A model generated the notes under the pieces. The model searched no databases, was not told the DNA's origin, and saw only the letters and a list, made by a program, of their open reading frames with translations. A DNA stretch of 53,052 nt, from assembly GCF_003287735.1 (NCBI RefSeq), contig NZ_NSCM01000032.1, positions 1 to 53,052 on the forward strand, in the 5' to 3' direction. Shown here piece by piece: positions 26,047-35,514 of this stretch (positions are counted from its first letter, which is position 1; each line of letters begins with the position of its first letter). This DNA comes from Photorhabdus bodei. GTDB taxonomy: Bacteria; Pseudomonadota; Gammaproteobacteria; Enterobacterales; Enterobacteriaceae. Both the position numbers and the translations under genes were made by a program.

Positions 26047-27145
26047 TGTCACGGTAACTATGTCTTACGGTGGTATTCAGACGGCAGTCTGGGAACTTGC
26101 GAAAGCGTTGACTGATGCCGGTCATGAGATCCATATTTTTGGTGGAAAGGGTGATGTTCAACCAGAGCTCAATGGGAGAGCAATCCAGGTTCACACGTTT
26201 CCATTTATTCCCAGGGAGAAAGTCATTAACATTGGTCGACGTTTTCAACGTATTATTGAACGTTACTCATTTGCTCGCCATGCTCGCGATACAGTTGTTA
26301 CTGAGGATTTTGACTGGGTTATTCTGACTAAGCCATTTGATTTTTTCTGGCCTCGAATGATGCCAAAAGAGAGCCGTACTAAATTTTGCTATATGAGCGG
26401 TGGCACCAGTTTTTTCAAGGGTGACAGAAAGCTGAGTAAGCGAATTTCAGCTTGGGTGGCATGCAGCCATTTTAATGCCTGGCAGATTCAGCACCATTTT
26501 AAACAATTCCCGAAGGTGATTTACAATGGTGTTGATATTAATAAATTCAGGCCGATAGACTCTTCTGTCAGAACTCGTCTTGGGATCAGTGATAAAACAT
26601 TTTTGCTGACCTTTGCCGGCCGGTTGGTTGGCTGGAAAGGCATGCATGTTGCTATTGATGCAATGGCTCAGCTACAGGATAAAGATGTTAAATTGCTGAT
26701 CATCGGGTCAGGTGAAGATCTGAAACGCTTAGAAAAGCGGGTTGCGCTATTACGGCTGGAAAAACAGATAATTTTCCATCCACCGGTAGGACATGATCAG
26801 TTGCCTGAATATTATGCTGCTGGTGATGCCGGGATTTTCCCCAGTATTGGTGATGAAGCGTTTGGTATCACAATTGCGGAAGCGATGGCGTGTGGCAGAC
26901 CGGTGATTGCTAGTTATATTGGAGGCATACCTGAAGTTGTCGGTAACGAAAATAATTCGGGTATTTTAGTCACGCCAGGCGATGCTTCAGCAATTGCCGA
27001 TGCGGTTAATTTTTTATTGTCTCAACCAGACAGGGGGCAAAAAATGGGAAAAGCAGCTCGTCAACGGATTGAAACAATGTATACCTGGGAGCATTCGGCA
27101 AATCGTTTACTGAAAGCGATAAATAATGAAGATTGCTTATATTGA
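26027..27145 (+). CDS. GT4-family glycosyltransferase, lipopolysaccharide core
   Basis: The 372-residue GT-B enzyme has YGGIQTAVWELAKALTDAGHEI as acceptor-side glycine loop, IYNGVDINKFRP, FAGRLVGWKGMHVAIDA, and the GT4 donor motif GIFPSIGDEAFGITIAEAMACGRPVIA (E-x7-E). The specificity is not readable. Translation is probably coupled on both sides: 20-nt overlaps with the preceding GT9 gene and with the next GT4 gene. Confidence 0.82.
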   Translation: MKIGLVDVTVTMSYGGIQTAVWELAKALTDAGHEIHIFGGKGDVQPELNGRAIQVHTFPFIPREKVINIGRRFQRIIERYSFARHARDTVVTEDFDWVILTKPFDFFWPRMMPKESRTKFCYMSGGTSFFKGDRKLSKRISAWVACSHFNAWQIQHHFKQFPKVIYNGVDINKFRPIDSSVRTRLGISDKTFLLTFAGRLVGWKGMHVAIDAMAQLQDKDVKLLIIGSGEDLKRLEKRVALLRLEKQIIFHPPVGHDQLPEYYAAGDAGIFPSIGDEAFGITIAEAMACGRPVIASYIGGIPEVVGNENNSGILVTPGDASAIADAVNFLLSQPDRGQKMGKAARQRIETMYTWEHSANRLLKAINNEDCLY

Positions 27146-28301
27146 TCCCTATCCGGTTCCTGATTATCGGGTAGCATCATTGCAAATTTTGCAGAATGTT
27201 GATGCGTTTGCTCGCCAGGGAGCCCGCGTATATCTGGTTACGCCTGAAGGTAAAAATACCGCAGAAGAGATCTTGGGGCGCCCATTATCACCATCAGTTA
27301 GACTGATATCTTTACGCAATATCCGGCGTAAATGGTATTTTCCATTCAATACCCAAAAAATGTTCTATTTCCAGGTTTCCCATTGGTTGAAGAGAAATGG
27401 GGTAGATGCCGTTTTTACCCGTAATCTGAAAATGGCAAAGTATTTATTGTGTGAACATCCAGAAATTCCGCTATTTTTTGAAAGTCATGAGATTTTTGCC
27501 CAATCATTTAAAGAATCGCATGATTTAAGTGAAAATAAAAATCAGCGTAAATATCAGAAGCTGAGAGAAATTGAACACTTTGTTTATCGTCAGTCCAGGA
27601 TTATTTTCGTTCTGACGTCGTTACTCAGTGATGATATTATTAGTGAATATAATGTCAGCACGCCAATAGTTATTGCGCCAGATGGTGTGGATATGTTGGC
27701 AGTCGAGTCGATGTCATTAGATAAACGTGTATCAGACGACGGTGAATTACCAACTCAGATCCTTTATTTGGGCAGCTTGCATCGTTGGAAAGGTGTTCCA
27801 ACGGCGATTAAAGCGATGGCTTACCTTGAGAATGCAGTATTGAATATTGCTGGTGGTGAACCAGGGCAAATTCAGCAATTGCGGCAGATTGCTCAGCAAA
27901 TGGGGGTTGGCGATAAAATCAATTTTCTTGGGTTTATTCAACCTAAATTACGTTTTCAGATAATTGCAGATAATGATATTTGTCTGTTGCCATTAACTAA
28001 AACCAGCATTGGCAGTCGCTATACTTCGCCACTAAAATTATTTGAATATATGGCGATGGATAAACCTGTGGTTATCTCTGATTTTCTTTCTATTCGTGAT
28101 GTGGCTGATGAAAATGCGGTCAGTTTTGCTGACAGTGAGAATGCAGAAAGTTTTGCTCAACAGATTCAGTTACTGAGGGATAATCCAGAAAAAGTTAAGT
28201 CACAAATTAGTTATGCAAAAATGTTGGTGACAGAGCGTTTTAATTGGGAGCAGAGAGCAAAGCTTATTATGCAGACAATATCAAAGGATATTTCTGCATA
28301 A
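27126..28301 (+). CDS. GT4-family glycosyltransferase, lipopolysaccharide core
   Basis: The 391-residue enzyme starts MKIAYIDPYPVPDYRVASLQILQN. The C-terminal Rossmann part has LYLGSLHRWKGVPTAIKAM and a donor-site region LPLTKTSIGSRYTSPLKLFEYMAMDKPVVISD, with the SP-KL-EYMA pattern common in GT4 enzymes of surface polysaccharides. It is last in the four-gene plus-strand cluster and ends 33 bp from the convergent waaL-like gene. Donor and acceptor are unknown. Confidence 0.8.
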   Translation: MKIAYIDPYPVPDYRVASLQILQNVDAFARQGARVYLVTPEGKNTAEEILGRPLSPSVRLISLRNIRRKWYFPFNTQKMFYFQVSHWLKRNGVDAVFTRNLKMAKYLLCEHPEIPLFFESHEIFAQSFKESHDLSENKNQRKYQKLREIEHFVYRQSRIIFVLTSLLSDDIISEYNVSTPIVIAPDGVDMLAVESMSLDKRVSDDGELPTQILYLGSLHRWKGVPTAIKAMAYLENAVLNIAGGEPGQIQQLRQIAQQMGVGDKINFLGFIQPKLRFQIIADNDICLLPLTKTSIGSRYTSPLKLFEYMAMDKPVVISDFLSIRDVADENAVSFADSENAESFAQQIQLLRDNPEKVKSQISYAKMLVTERFNWEQRAKLIMQTISKDISA

Positions 28302-28334
28302 TAATCGATTTGATAATATAGCCGAGATATCTGG

Positions 28335-29558
28335 TTAATCGTTTTTCTGCTGATATAGAGCAATCATCAGGCCGAATAGAATACCTATTTCATTGATATA
28401 GGTATTTTCAAAGGCTCCTCGGACAATAAACAATCCGATAAATCCCGTCAGTAGAATAATACTGGCCTGCTTTATTACACCATTGTTACGGCTAATAATA
28501 TGGCTACTTGTGTACAGCGCTGAGAAGGTCATCAGTAAAGTGGTAATCAAACCAATGATTCCACCGGCAAACCAGAGTGCCAGAAAGATATTGTGGGGGC
28601 CGATGGATGTGCGATATATCCAGTCTGGATAGTCAGCAACTCGTTCATTGTAGACCTTATGATAGACTTTATTGCCATAACCGTAGCCTTTAATTGGGTT
28701 CTCTAGAATCAACTCAAAAGCAGTCCCTTGTGTGCCATTTTTATAACGATGGCTGCTATCAGTTTGAGTAAGTTTCCAAAATAATAATTGAGTATTTTCA
28801 TTAGTTATTATCGTAGTGTGAGAAAGCACAACTGAAAAACTAAGGATTAAACTCGCTATTATGGTCAGCTTCCATTCCCGATTAATGATGATGATAAAAG
28901 CAGTGATGACGGCAATGGCGACCCAAGCGCCACGAGCTAAGGTACCTAATAACAAAAACAGACTGATAGCGGAAGCAACAGCCAGTATCAGCCAACTCAC
29001 TAAGGTATGTTTCTTCCACAATGCCCAAGTACAAAGTAAGACCGGAAAATAGAAAATAAAACCGTAAGAAAATTCTCGGTGGTTGAAGTTAGTAAAGGGC
29101 ATTTCACCCTTATTGTAGTTAATAATGTATTTACCAATATCAGTGAGGCATATTGCCAGCATACCAATGGCAAATGAGTACAGAATCATCTTGGCAATAC
29201 TTTCTTTATTTTCTTTGTACAGTACCACAGGAAAAGTAAAACTGAACAATAATAGCCCATTTAAGATAGGTTTATTCATCTCTTGAAAACTCAATGCAGG
29301 ATTGACGGAAATTGCTACTGAATAGAACATTGCTACGATGAATAATAGAATGGATAGAAACAGTGAATTACGCATGGAGCGTATCACTTGACGAAAATCT
29401 GTCACTAGGTAGGTTAGTGCTGTAATGCCAATAAGCACGATAACCAGATTTTTATATCTCGTTATATCAGGTAGATAAACAAGGGCTATATAAATCCCAA
29501 TGATGGATAAATTCCATAATGACCTTTTATCATGACTTTTAATATTAAACATATTCAT
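28335..29558 (-). CDS. waaL: O-antigen ligase (WaaL-like)
   Basis: The 407-residue polytopic membrane protein of the Wzy_C/O-antigen ligase superfamily joins undecaprenyl-linked O-antigen to lipid A-core in the periplasm. About ten to twelve hydrophobic segments are visible. The large periplasmic loop (about 240-340) holds the usual landmarks: LLGTLARGAW before it, ENPIKGYGYGNK within it, and GPHNIFLALWFAGG, whose His is essential in characterised ligases. Sequence identity in this family is low, so a Wzy polymerase cannot be fully excluded; the core-locus location favours ligase. It is a single gene, convergent with the GT4 cluster. Confidence 0.8.
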   Translation of the reverse strand: MNMFNIKSHDKRSLWNLSIIGIYIALVYLPDITRYKNLVIVLIGITALTYLVTDFRQVIRSMRNSLFLSILLFIVAMFYSVAISVNPALSFQEMNKPILNGLLLFSFTFPVVLYKENKESIAKMILYSFAIGMLAICLTDIGKYIINYNKGEMPFTNFNHREFSYGFIFYFPVLLCTWALWKKHTLVSWLILAVASAISLFLLLGTLARGAWVAIAVITAFIIIINREWKLTIIASLILSFSVVLSHTTIITNENTQLLFWKLTQTDSSHRYKNGTQGTAFELILENPIKGYGYGNKVYHKVYNERVADYPDWIYRTSIGPHNIFLALWFAGGIIGLITTLLMTFSALYTSSHIISRNNGVIKQASIILLTGFIGLFIVRGAFENTYINEIGILFGLMIALYQQKND

Positions 29559-29671
29559 TAATCTGCTTTCATTTCTGTTGGGTTTAGTTGGAAATAATAC
29601 ATGAAAAGATTATCTTAATCTGCTCAGATGCAATAGAGCTTAAGCAATATACATAGTTAGGAGTTATCACC

Positions 29672-30481
29672 ATGCCAGAACTACCAGAAGTAGAAACCAG
29701 CCGGAGGGGAATAGAGCCACATCTGGTGGGGAATGTGATCCAGTATGCGGTAGTCAGGAATGGTCGGTTACGTTGGCCGGTGGCGGAAGAAATTATGAAG
29801 TTGAGTGACCAGCTTGTGCTTAGCATTCAACGCCGGGCCAAATATTTGCTGATTGAACTGGCAAGTGGTTGGATTATTGTCCATTTGGGGATGTCGGGCA
29901 GCTTGCGTATCTTGCCAGAGGAACGCCCTGCGGAGAAACACGATCATGTGGATTTAGTGATGGCAGATGGTAAGGTTTTGCGTTATACCGATCCCAGACG
30001 ATTTGGTGCGTGGTTATGGAGTGATGATCTTGAGCGGTGCTCGGTATTGGCTCATTTAGGGCCTGAGCCACTTTCTGATGATTTTAATGGTTCTTATCTC
30101 TACACCCGATCAAGTAATAAAAAAACCTTGATTAAACCCTGGCTAATGGATAACAAACTGGTTGTTGGCGTTGGTAATATCTATGCGAATGAAGCGTTGT
30201 TTACTGCCCATATTCAGCCGGATCGTCCCGCGCATACTTTAACTGAGCGTGAAGCTAATTTACTGGTGGAAACGATTAAGAAGGTTCTACAACGATCTAT
30301 TGAGCGGGGTGGTACGACACTCAGAGATTTCCTGCAATCTGATGGTAAACCGGGCTATTTTGCTCAGGAATTGTTTGTTTATGGCAGAGCAGGAGAACCA
30401 TGCCGAATTTGTGGTGAAAAAATAGAGAGTATTAAGCTTGGGCAGCGCGGTACTTTCTTTTGCCGTCACTGTCAGTATTAG
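29672..30481 (+). CDS. mutM: formamidopyrimidine-DNA glycosylase
   Basis: The 269-residue DNA repair enzyme (Fpg) excises 8-oxoguanine and formamidopyrimidines and nicks the abasic site. The start PELPEVETSRRGIEPHL provides the catalytic Pro and Glu after Met removal. The helix-two-turn-helix reads VGVGNIYANEALF. The C-terminal zinc finger is CRICGEKIESIKLGQRGTFFCRHC. The length equals E. coli. In E. coli it directly follows rpmG; here about 6.1 kb of core genes separate them. Confidence 0.97.
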   Translation: MPELPEVETSRRGIEPHLVGNVIQYAVVRNGRLRWPVAEEIMKLSDQLVLSIQRRAKYLLIELASGWIIVHLGMSGSLRILPEERPAEKHDHVDLVMADGKVLRYTDPRRFGAWLWSDDLERCSVLAHLGPEPLSDDFNGSYLYTRSSNKKTLIKPWLMDNKLVVGVGNIYANEALFTAHIQPDRPAHTLTEREANLLVETIKKVLQRSIERGGTTLRDFLQSDGKPGYFAQELFVYGRAGEPCRICGEKIESIKLGQRGTFFCRHCQY

Positions 30482-30500
30482 TTGATATCGGATAATTAGG

Positions 30501-30541
30501 GGAGGCGTTGCATAGGGAATATTCTACTTTGTGCCGCCTCC
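30501..30541. terminator. hairpin between convergent mutM and coaD
   Basis: GGAGGCG (30501-30507) and CGCCTCC (30535-30541) can pair across a 27-nt loop. It lies in the 75-bp gap between the two stop codons. The long loop and lack of a T-tract make it a weak candidate. Confidence 0.35.
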
Positions 30542-30556
30542 AGTGAACGGAGTAAA

Positions 30557-31042
30557 TTACTTGCCCAGTTTTTTTAGCATGGCTTGGGCGACAGGTTCTG
30601 GCAGGAATGATGAGATATCGCCATCGTGGAGAGCGACATCTTTAATCAAGGATGAAGAGATAAACGAGAGATTTTGTGATGGCAGCAGAAAAACGCTCTC
30701 TAATTCTGGCATAAAGTGGCGGTTCATATTGGCAAGCTGCCATTCATACTCAAAATCGGATACTGAACGAAGGCCACGGATAAGGATATTGGCTTGCTGT
30801 TTTTTGGCGAAATTAGCCATCAATTCACAAAAACCTACCACCTCCACATTATCCAAATGTGAGGTCACCTCTTTTGCCAGGGTAATGCGCTCATCCAGAG
30901 TAAACATAGGATTCTTTCTGGCACTGTTGGCGATAGCAAATAGAACATGGTCAAACATATCCGCGGCGCGGGTGACAATATCGATATGACCGTAGGTAAC
31001 AGGATCAAATGTTCCGGGATAAATGGCTTTGGTTTTCATCAA
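30557..31042 (-). CDS. coaD: phosphopantetheine adenylyltransferase
   Basis: The 161-residue nucleotidyltransferase makes dephospho-CoA from ATP and 4'-phosphopantetheine. The T/HxGH motif is in YPGTFDPVTYGHIDIV. The second signature is LPSQNLSFISSSLIKDVA. It overlaps the end of waaE by 4 nt, so it is expressed as the third gene of waaA-waaE-coaD, a coupling of CoA and core synthesis genes that is common in enterobacteria. Confidence 0.96.
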   Translation of the reverse strand: MMKTKAIYPGTFDPVTYGHIDIVTRAADMFDHVLFAIANSARKNPMFTLDERITLAKEVTSHLDNVEVVGFCELMANFAKKQQANILIRGLRSVSDFEYEWQLANMNRHFMPELESVFLLPSQNLSFISSSLIKDVALHDGDISSFLPEPVAQAMLKKLGK

Positions 31043-31812
31043 TTTTTACCCTTTTGTTGTCTCTTTTCCCACAATGCGACGTACTTATTAAACGTATATT
31101 GAGCATTGACAATAGCCAATACTAACCCTTGTTTACCATCAAGAAAGCCAGCTCGCAACAGCCAGGTTTTAAAAAAAGCCCCAAAAGTGTGACTGAAAAT
31201 TGAGAAATAACCGCACTGTTTACCTTGTTCATAGCGCTGTTCCGCCCAGGCTTTAGCATAATTTAGCTGTTTTCTCTGAAATTCCATCAAATCACGGCAA
31301 GTAAGATGAAGTAAATCCCCTTGCAAAATAACGATTGGAGCGCCATGAGTTTCAAGGGATTCATGAACTTGATTATCATTGTATTGATAACGATCACGGG
31401 CGTAGAGACGAATGACCCTATCTGGGTACCAGCTGCTGTGTTTCATAAAGCGGCCAAGGAACAAGTTACGGCGGGCACAACTGTAGACTTTATTGTTATC
31501 AATATGTGCCAGAGTCTGTTCTATGGATGCTCTGAGTTCTGATGTTACGCGTTCATCAGTATCGATCATAAAAATATAATCGCCAGAAGCGTATTGCTGA
31601 GCTAGCTGACGCTGACGACCAAATCCCGGCCAGTGAGTATTGGAGAATACTTTTGCACCCATTGCCTGTGCTATCTGGCAGGTATCGTCTGAACTACCAG
31701 AATCGAGCACGATGATTTCATCAGCCCAACGGACTGAGGTCAGACAATCTGCTATCAGATCCGCTGAATTCTTAGCGATCATGACAACGGAAAGACGTTT
31801 TTTGTCACTCAT
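31039..31812 (-). CDS. waaE: core beta-glucosyltransferase WaaE (GT2)
   Basis: The 257-residue family-2 glycosyltransferase (also called KdtX) adds a beta-glucose to heptose I in Klebsiella, Serratia and Proteus cores. The N-terminal nucleotide-binding part is LSVVMIAKNSADLIADCL. The metal-binding DxD is MIDTDERV near residue 90. RRNLFLGRFMKHSSWYPDRVIRLYAR is typical of the WaaE group. Start and stop abut waaA with no gap and overlap coaD by 4 nt. Confidence 0.92.
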   Translation of the reverse strand: MSDKKRLSVVMIAKNSADLIADCLTSVRWADEIIVLDSGSSDDTCQIAQAMGAKVFSNTHWPGFGRQRQLAQQYASGDYIFMIDTDERVTSELRASIEQTLAHIDNNKVYSCARRNLFLGRFMKHSSWYPDRVIRLYARDRYQYNDNQVHESLETHGAPIVILQGDLLHLTCRDLMEFQRKQLNYAKAWAEQRYEQGKQCGYFSIFSHTFGAFFKTWLLRAGFLDGKQGLVLAIVNAQYTFNKYVALWEKRQQKGKN

Positions 31813-33090
31813 TCAGTGGCTCCGAGGTGGGAGATAGGGTTCCAGCAGTTTAAGTAGACGTTGAAGAGCCCCCTGATTTTCATGCAGTACTTCTGCTGCG
31901 TGGCGACCATAATACAGACGATAATCTTCGTCAGTCAGCAAGCTATTGATCTCGGTGAATAAAGAGTGGCTGTCAGTAACGGTAATCAGACCATTAGCCT
32001 GATTCAGCTTGGTGCAGATATCCTTAAAGTTAAAGGTATGAGGACCCATCAGCACCGGAATAGCATGGGCCGCCGCTTCTAGCGGGTTGTGGCCGCCACG
32101 TTCAACCAGGCTGCCACCAACAAAAGCCAGATCGGCAATACCATAGAGCAGCATCAGTTCCCCCATCGTATTGCCGATAACTACCTGAATATTGGCGTCA
32201 GGGATTTTATCAGAACTGCGAAGAATATAGCTGAGTCCGGCTTTCTTTGTTAATTCTTCAGCTTTAATAAAACGTTCAGGGTGGCGTGGTACCAGGATCA
32301 GCAGCAGGCTTGGACATTGTTTCAGTAATTTGCAATGAGCATCTAGAATAATACTCTCTTCTCCATCATGGGTGCTGGTGGCTATCCAGACAGGACGGCG
32401 AGCAGCCCATTGGCGCCGTAATGTCACTGCTTTGGCTGCCAATTCAGGTGTTACTGAGATATCGAATTTCAAACTGCCAGTGATAGTCAGTTGAGAGCGT
32501 TTTAGACCCAGTTCAACAAAACGTTCACCATCTTCCGGATTCTGAGCGGCAATTAAGGTAATGCTGCGCAAAATTGTTTTTATGAAATTCCCTACTTTTT
32601 GATATCCCTCAGCGGAACGTGCAGACAAACGGGCATTAGCAATGACCAGAGGAATGTTACGTTGGTGAAGTTGGAAAATCAGATTAGGCCAAAGTTCTGT
32701 TTCCATAATAATGACTAACTTTGGATTAACTTGATTGAGAAAGCGCTCCATAGAACCGGGGAGATCGTATGGCAAATAGACGTGATTAACATCATTTCCC
32801 AGAGCAGAAAGCACTCTTTCTGAACCCGTTGGCGTCATCGTTGTCACGGTAATCGGTAAAAAAGGATAGTGATGGCGCAAGGCTCTGACTAAAGGGATGG
32901 CGGCCAACGTTTCACCAACGGAAACGGAATGGAGCAGGATGCCTCCAGCGGCAACTTTACCGGCACAGAAACCGTAGCGTTCACCCCAGCGCTGACGGTA
33001 AGCAGGGGCTTGGCGGCTGCGGAGCAATAAACGCAACCAAATCAGAGGTTGGATAAGGTAGAGAAGTACCTGATATAAACGCAGTAACAT
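31813..33090 (-). CDS. waaA: 3-deoxy-D-manno-octulosonic acid (Kdo) transferase
   Basis: The 425-residue inner-membrane GT30 enzyme adds Kdo residues to lipid IVA. An N-terminal membrane helix (about 2-20, LYQVLLYLIQPLIWLRL) is followed by RQRWGERYGF. HSVSVGETLAAIPLVRAL carries the catalytic Glu, and TGSLKFDI and HNPLEAAAHAIPVLMGPHTFNF are conserved. The frame is open to 33132, but 33090 gives the same length and start as E. coli. It is the first gene of waaA-waaE-coaD. Confidence 0.96.
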   Translation of the reverse strand: MLLRLYQVLLYLIQPLIWLRLLLRSRQAPAYRQRWGERYGFCAGKVAAGGILLHSVSVGETLAAIPLVRALRHHYPFLPITVTTMTPTGSERVLSALGNDVNHVYLPYDLPGSMERFLNQVNPKLVIIMETELWPNLIFQLHQRNIPLVIANARLSARSAEGYQKVGNFIKTILRSITLIAAQNPEDGERFVELGLKRSQLTITGSLKFDISVTPELAAKAVTLRRQWAARRPVWIATSTHDGEESIILDAHCKLLKQCPSLLLILVPRHPERFIKAEELTKKAGLSYILRSSDKIPDANIQVVIGNTMGELMLLYGIADLAFVGGSLVERGGHNPLEAAAHAIPVLMGPHTFNFKDICTKLNQANGLITVTDSHSLFTEINSLLTDEDYRLYYGRHAAEVLHENQGALQRLLKLLEPYLPPRSH

Positions 33091-33236
33091 TCTATCAAAT
33101 TCACTTATATAAATTAGTGTCAATAGTATCACATTGCTTCAAAGAAAGTATGAAAATGCGTATGGCTTCTAGGATCTGAACAGAATTGGAGAGGTAAATT
33201 AGGATTTTTGCGTAAGATCGTGCTTCTATTATATGT

Positions 33237-33248
33237 GAAGGTAGAGTG
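33237..33248 (+). promoter_or_regulatory. possible ops-like element in the waaQ leader
   Basis: GAAGGTAGAGTG matches 9 of 12 positions of the ops core GGCGGTAGCGTG that recruits RfaH to surface-polysaccharide operons. It lies 72 nt before the waaQ ATG, with a possible TATTAT/TATATG -10 at 33227-33235, a fitting place. It has mismatches in bases known to matter, so it is tentative. Confidence 0.3.
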
Positions 33249-33319
33249 GATTTTTTGCAGCTTCTGCACATGGTTGCGGCAGTTTTCTCTTTTATCTGTA
33301 TCTTTATACTGGGAATGTA

Positions 33320-34384
33320 ATGAGTAAATTACACACTCAATTTGACCGTATTCTAATAATAAAGTTACGACATCATGGTGATGTATTATTAATTACACCG
33401 GTTATTAATACCCTTAAGGATAATTATCCAGCGGTGGAAATTGATGTTTTACTCTACAAAGAAACCGAACCAATATTGGCTAATTTTTCTGCTGTGGATA
33501 ATCTATTTTCTATAGATAGACAATGGAAGAAACAGGGAATTAAAACACATTTGGGTCATGAATGGAGATTACTTAAACGATTAAGGCATCGTCAATACGA
33601 CCTGGTTATTAATCTTACTGATCAATGGTATAGTGCATTTGTGACCCGATTTACCGGCGTAAAAGTGCGTATTGGGTTTGATTTAGCAAAACGACGCAGC
33701 CTATTTTGGAAAAAATGTTTCACAAATCTTGTGCCGACAGAGCATAGTCAGTTTTTGCATATTGTTGAGCAAAATTTGTCAGCTCTTTCGCTGTTAAATC
33801 TTCCGTTAATCAACACTACAGTGACGATGAGTTACCGCCAGCAGGATAAAGAGGCTGTTTTGATGCTTCTTGATAAGCATGGTGTAGATCAAAAATATAT
33901 TGTTGTGCAACCAACATCCCGCTGGTTTTTTAAATGTTGGGATGAAAAAAAGATGAGCGAAACGATTAATGCATTGCAGTCTGATGGTTGGACAATCGTT
34001 GTTACCTCCGGGCCAGATCGTAAGGAGGAAGAGATGGTAGAGAAGATTTTATCAAATTGCCCAAAAGAGAGAGTGATTTCTTTTGCCGGCCAATTAACTT
34101 TGCCTCAACTTGCAGCGCTGATTGATGGGGCCAATTTATTCATCGGGATGGATTCTGTTGCCATGCATATGGCAGCTGCGTTAAAAACACCGGGTATCGC
34201 TTTATTTGGGCCATCAAAGTTAGTATTCTGGCGTCCGTGGGAAGCGAAAGGTGAAGTTATTTGGGCTGGTGATTATGGTGATTTACCTGATCCTGATGAT
34301 GTTGATACTAAAACGGATATACGTTATCTGAATGTCATTCCCAGTGAGATGGTTATTGCTGCCGCCCGGAGAAATTTATTATGA
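33320..34384 (+). CDS. waaQ: lipopolysaccharide heptosyltransferase III
   Basis: The 354-residue GT9 enzyme adds the branch heptose III to heptose II of the inner core. The catalytic Asp is in RHHGDVLLITPVINTL. VQPTSRWFFKCWDEKKM is a hallmark of WaaQ. The donor-site block is LFIGMDSVAMHMAAALKTPGIALFGPS. It is the first gene of a three-gene operon with 4-nt overlaps (waaQ-wabG-wabH order). Confidence 0.93.
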   Translation: MSKLHTQFDRILIIKLRHHGDVLLITPVINTLKDNYPAVEIDVLLYKETEPILANFSAVDNLFSIDRQWKKQGIKTHLGHEWRLLKRLRHRQYDLVINLTDQWYSAFVTRFTGVKVRIGFDLAKRRSLFWKKCFTNLVPTEHSQFLHIVEQNLSALSLLNLPLINTTVTMSYRQQDKEAVLMLLDKHGVDQKYIVVQPTSRWFFKCWDEKKMSETINALQSDGWTIVVTSGPDRKEEEMVEKILSNCPKERVISFAGQLTLPQLAALIDGANLFIGMDSVAMHMAAALKTPGIALFGPSKLVFWRPWEAKGEVIWAGDYGDLPDPDDVDTKTDIRYLNVIPSEMVIAAARRNLL

Positions 34385-35514
34385 AATTAGTACGTCTTGC
34401 GATTGTTCGGCAGAAATATCGTCCGGATGGTGGTGCAGAACGTTTTGTCTCCCGTGCCTTAGAGGCTTTAGGGAATGAAAATTTAGAGCTTAACGTTATT
34501 ACGCGTTCCTGGCAGGGAGACGTTAATCCTGATTGGCATGTTCATTTAGCAAACCCTCATAAGTGGGGGCGCATCAGCCGTGAGAGAGGATTTGCCAAAG
34601 CTGCCAAAACAATATGGGAACAAGAGCAATTTGATCTTGTTCAAAGTCATGAACGCATTGCCGGTTGTGATATTTATCGTGCGGGTGACGGCGTTCATCA
34701 GCGCTGGCTACAGCAGCGTGCGCGTGTTTTATCTCCTTGGCGGAGCAAATTACTTTTTACGAGTCGTTACCATCGTTATGTGATGGATGCTGAGCAAAAG
34801 ATGTATTCTGCACCGGAATTAAAAATGGTTATTTGTAACTCGGAAATGGTAAAAAGGGAGGTCATGACGGATTTTGGGCTTTCTGAGGAAAAAATATCGG
34901 TTATTTATAATTCGATAGACAATAAACAATTTTTCCCGGCAACGGAATCTCAGAGAACACAATTAAGGAAAGAGCATAACCTTCCCTTGCAGGCTAAATG
35001 TTTAATTTATGTTGGTTCGGGGTTTGAGCGAAAGGGATTAAAAGCCGCGATTCAGGCAGTGAGTGCGACTGATGCTTATTTAATAGTTGTGGGGCAGGAT
35101 AAAGAAGAGAAGAAATATAAGCAGTTAGCTAATTCACTGGGATGTAATGAGCGCATCAGGTTTATGGGAGTCCAGAAAAGGACATTGCCTTTTTATCAGC
35201 TTGCAGATGGTTTGTTGCTACCGACCTTATATGATCCGTTTCCAAATGTGATACTAGAGGCAATGGCTTGTGGGCTTCCGGTAATAACCAGTACGACATG
35301 TGGTGGTGCTGAATTTATTACCTCTGGGAATAACGGGTTTGTATGTGATGCTTTGGCTGTTTCAGATATTACGGAAGCTATTCAGAATACGCCTTCGGAT
35401 CATTTGAATAATAAAATGTCAGAATTAGCGAGAACAGGAATACTCTGTTATACACCGGAACATTTATCACAACAGCTCATTGGATTATACGAAAAGGTGC
35501 TCTCATCATCATGA
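34381..35514 (+). CDS. wabG: GT4 core glycosyltransferase, WabG-like (WaaG group)
   Basis: The 377-residue enzyme closely resembles, from memory, Klebsiella WabG, which adds galacturonic acid to heptose II. The start RLAIVRQKYRPDGGAERFVSRALEAL is characteristic. The C-terminal half has YVGSGFERKGLKAAIQAV and PTLYDPFPNVILEAMACGLPVI (E-x7-E-like donor site). An alternative label is WaaG glucosyltransferase, which shares the fold; the position between waaQ and a WabH-like gene favours WabG. It overlaps both neighbours by 4 nt. Confidence 0.75.
   Translation: MKLVRLAIVRQKYRPDGGAERFVSRALEALGNENLELNVITRSWQGDVNPDWHVHLANPHKWGRISRERGFAKAAKTIWEQEQFDLVQSHERIAGCDIYRAGDGVHQRWLQQRARVLSPWRSKLLFTSRYHRYVMDAEQKMYSAPELKMVICNSEMVKREVMTDFGLSEEKISVIYNSIDNKQFFPATESQRTQLRKEHNLPLQAKCLIYVGSGFERKGLKAAIQAVSATDAYLIVVGQDKEEKKYKQLANSLGCNERIRFMGVQKRTLPFYQLADGLLLPTLYDPFPNVILEAMACGLPVITSTTCGGAEFITSGNNGFVCDALAVSDITEAIQNTPSDHLNNKMSELARTGILCYTPEHLSQQLIGLYEKVLSSS

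Noticed and set aside
30531..30989. 152-codon plus-strand frame antisense to coaD
   Set aside because: coaD matches its family along its full length. The antisense frame has no ribosome site or family.
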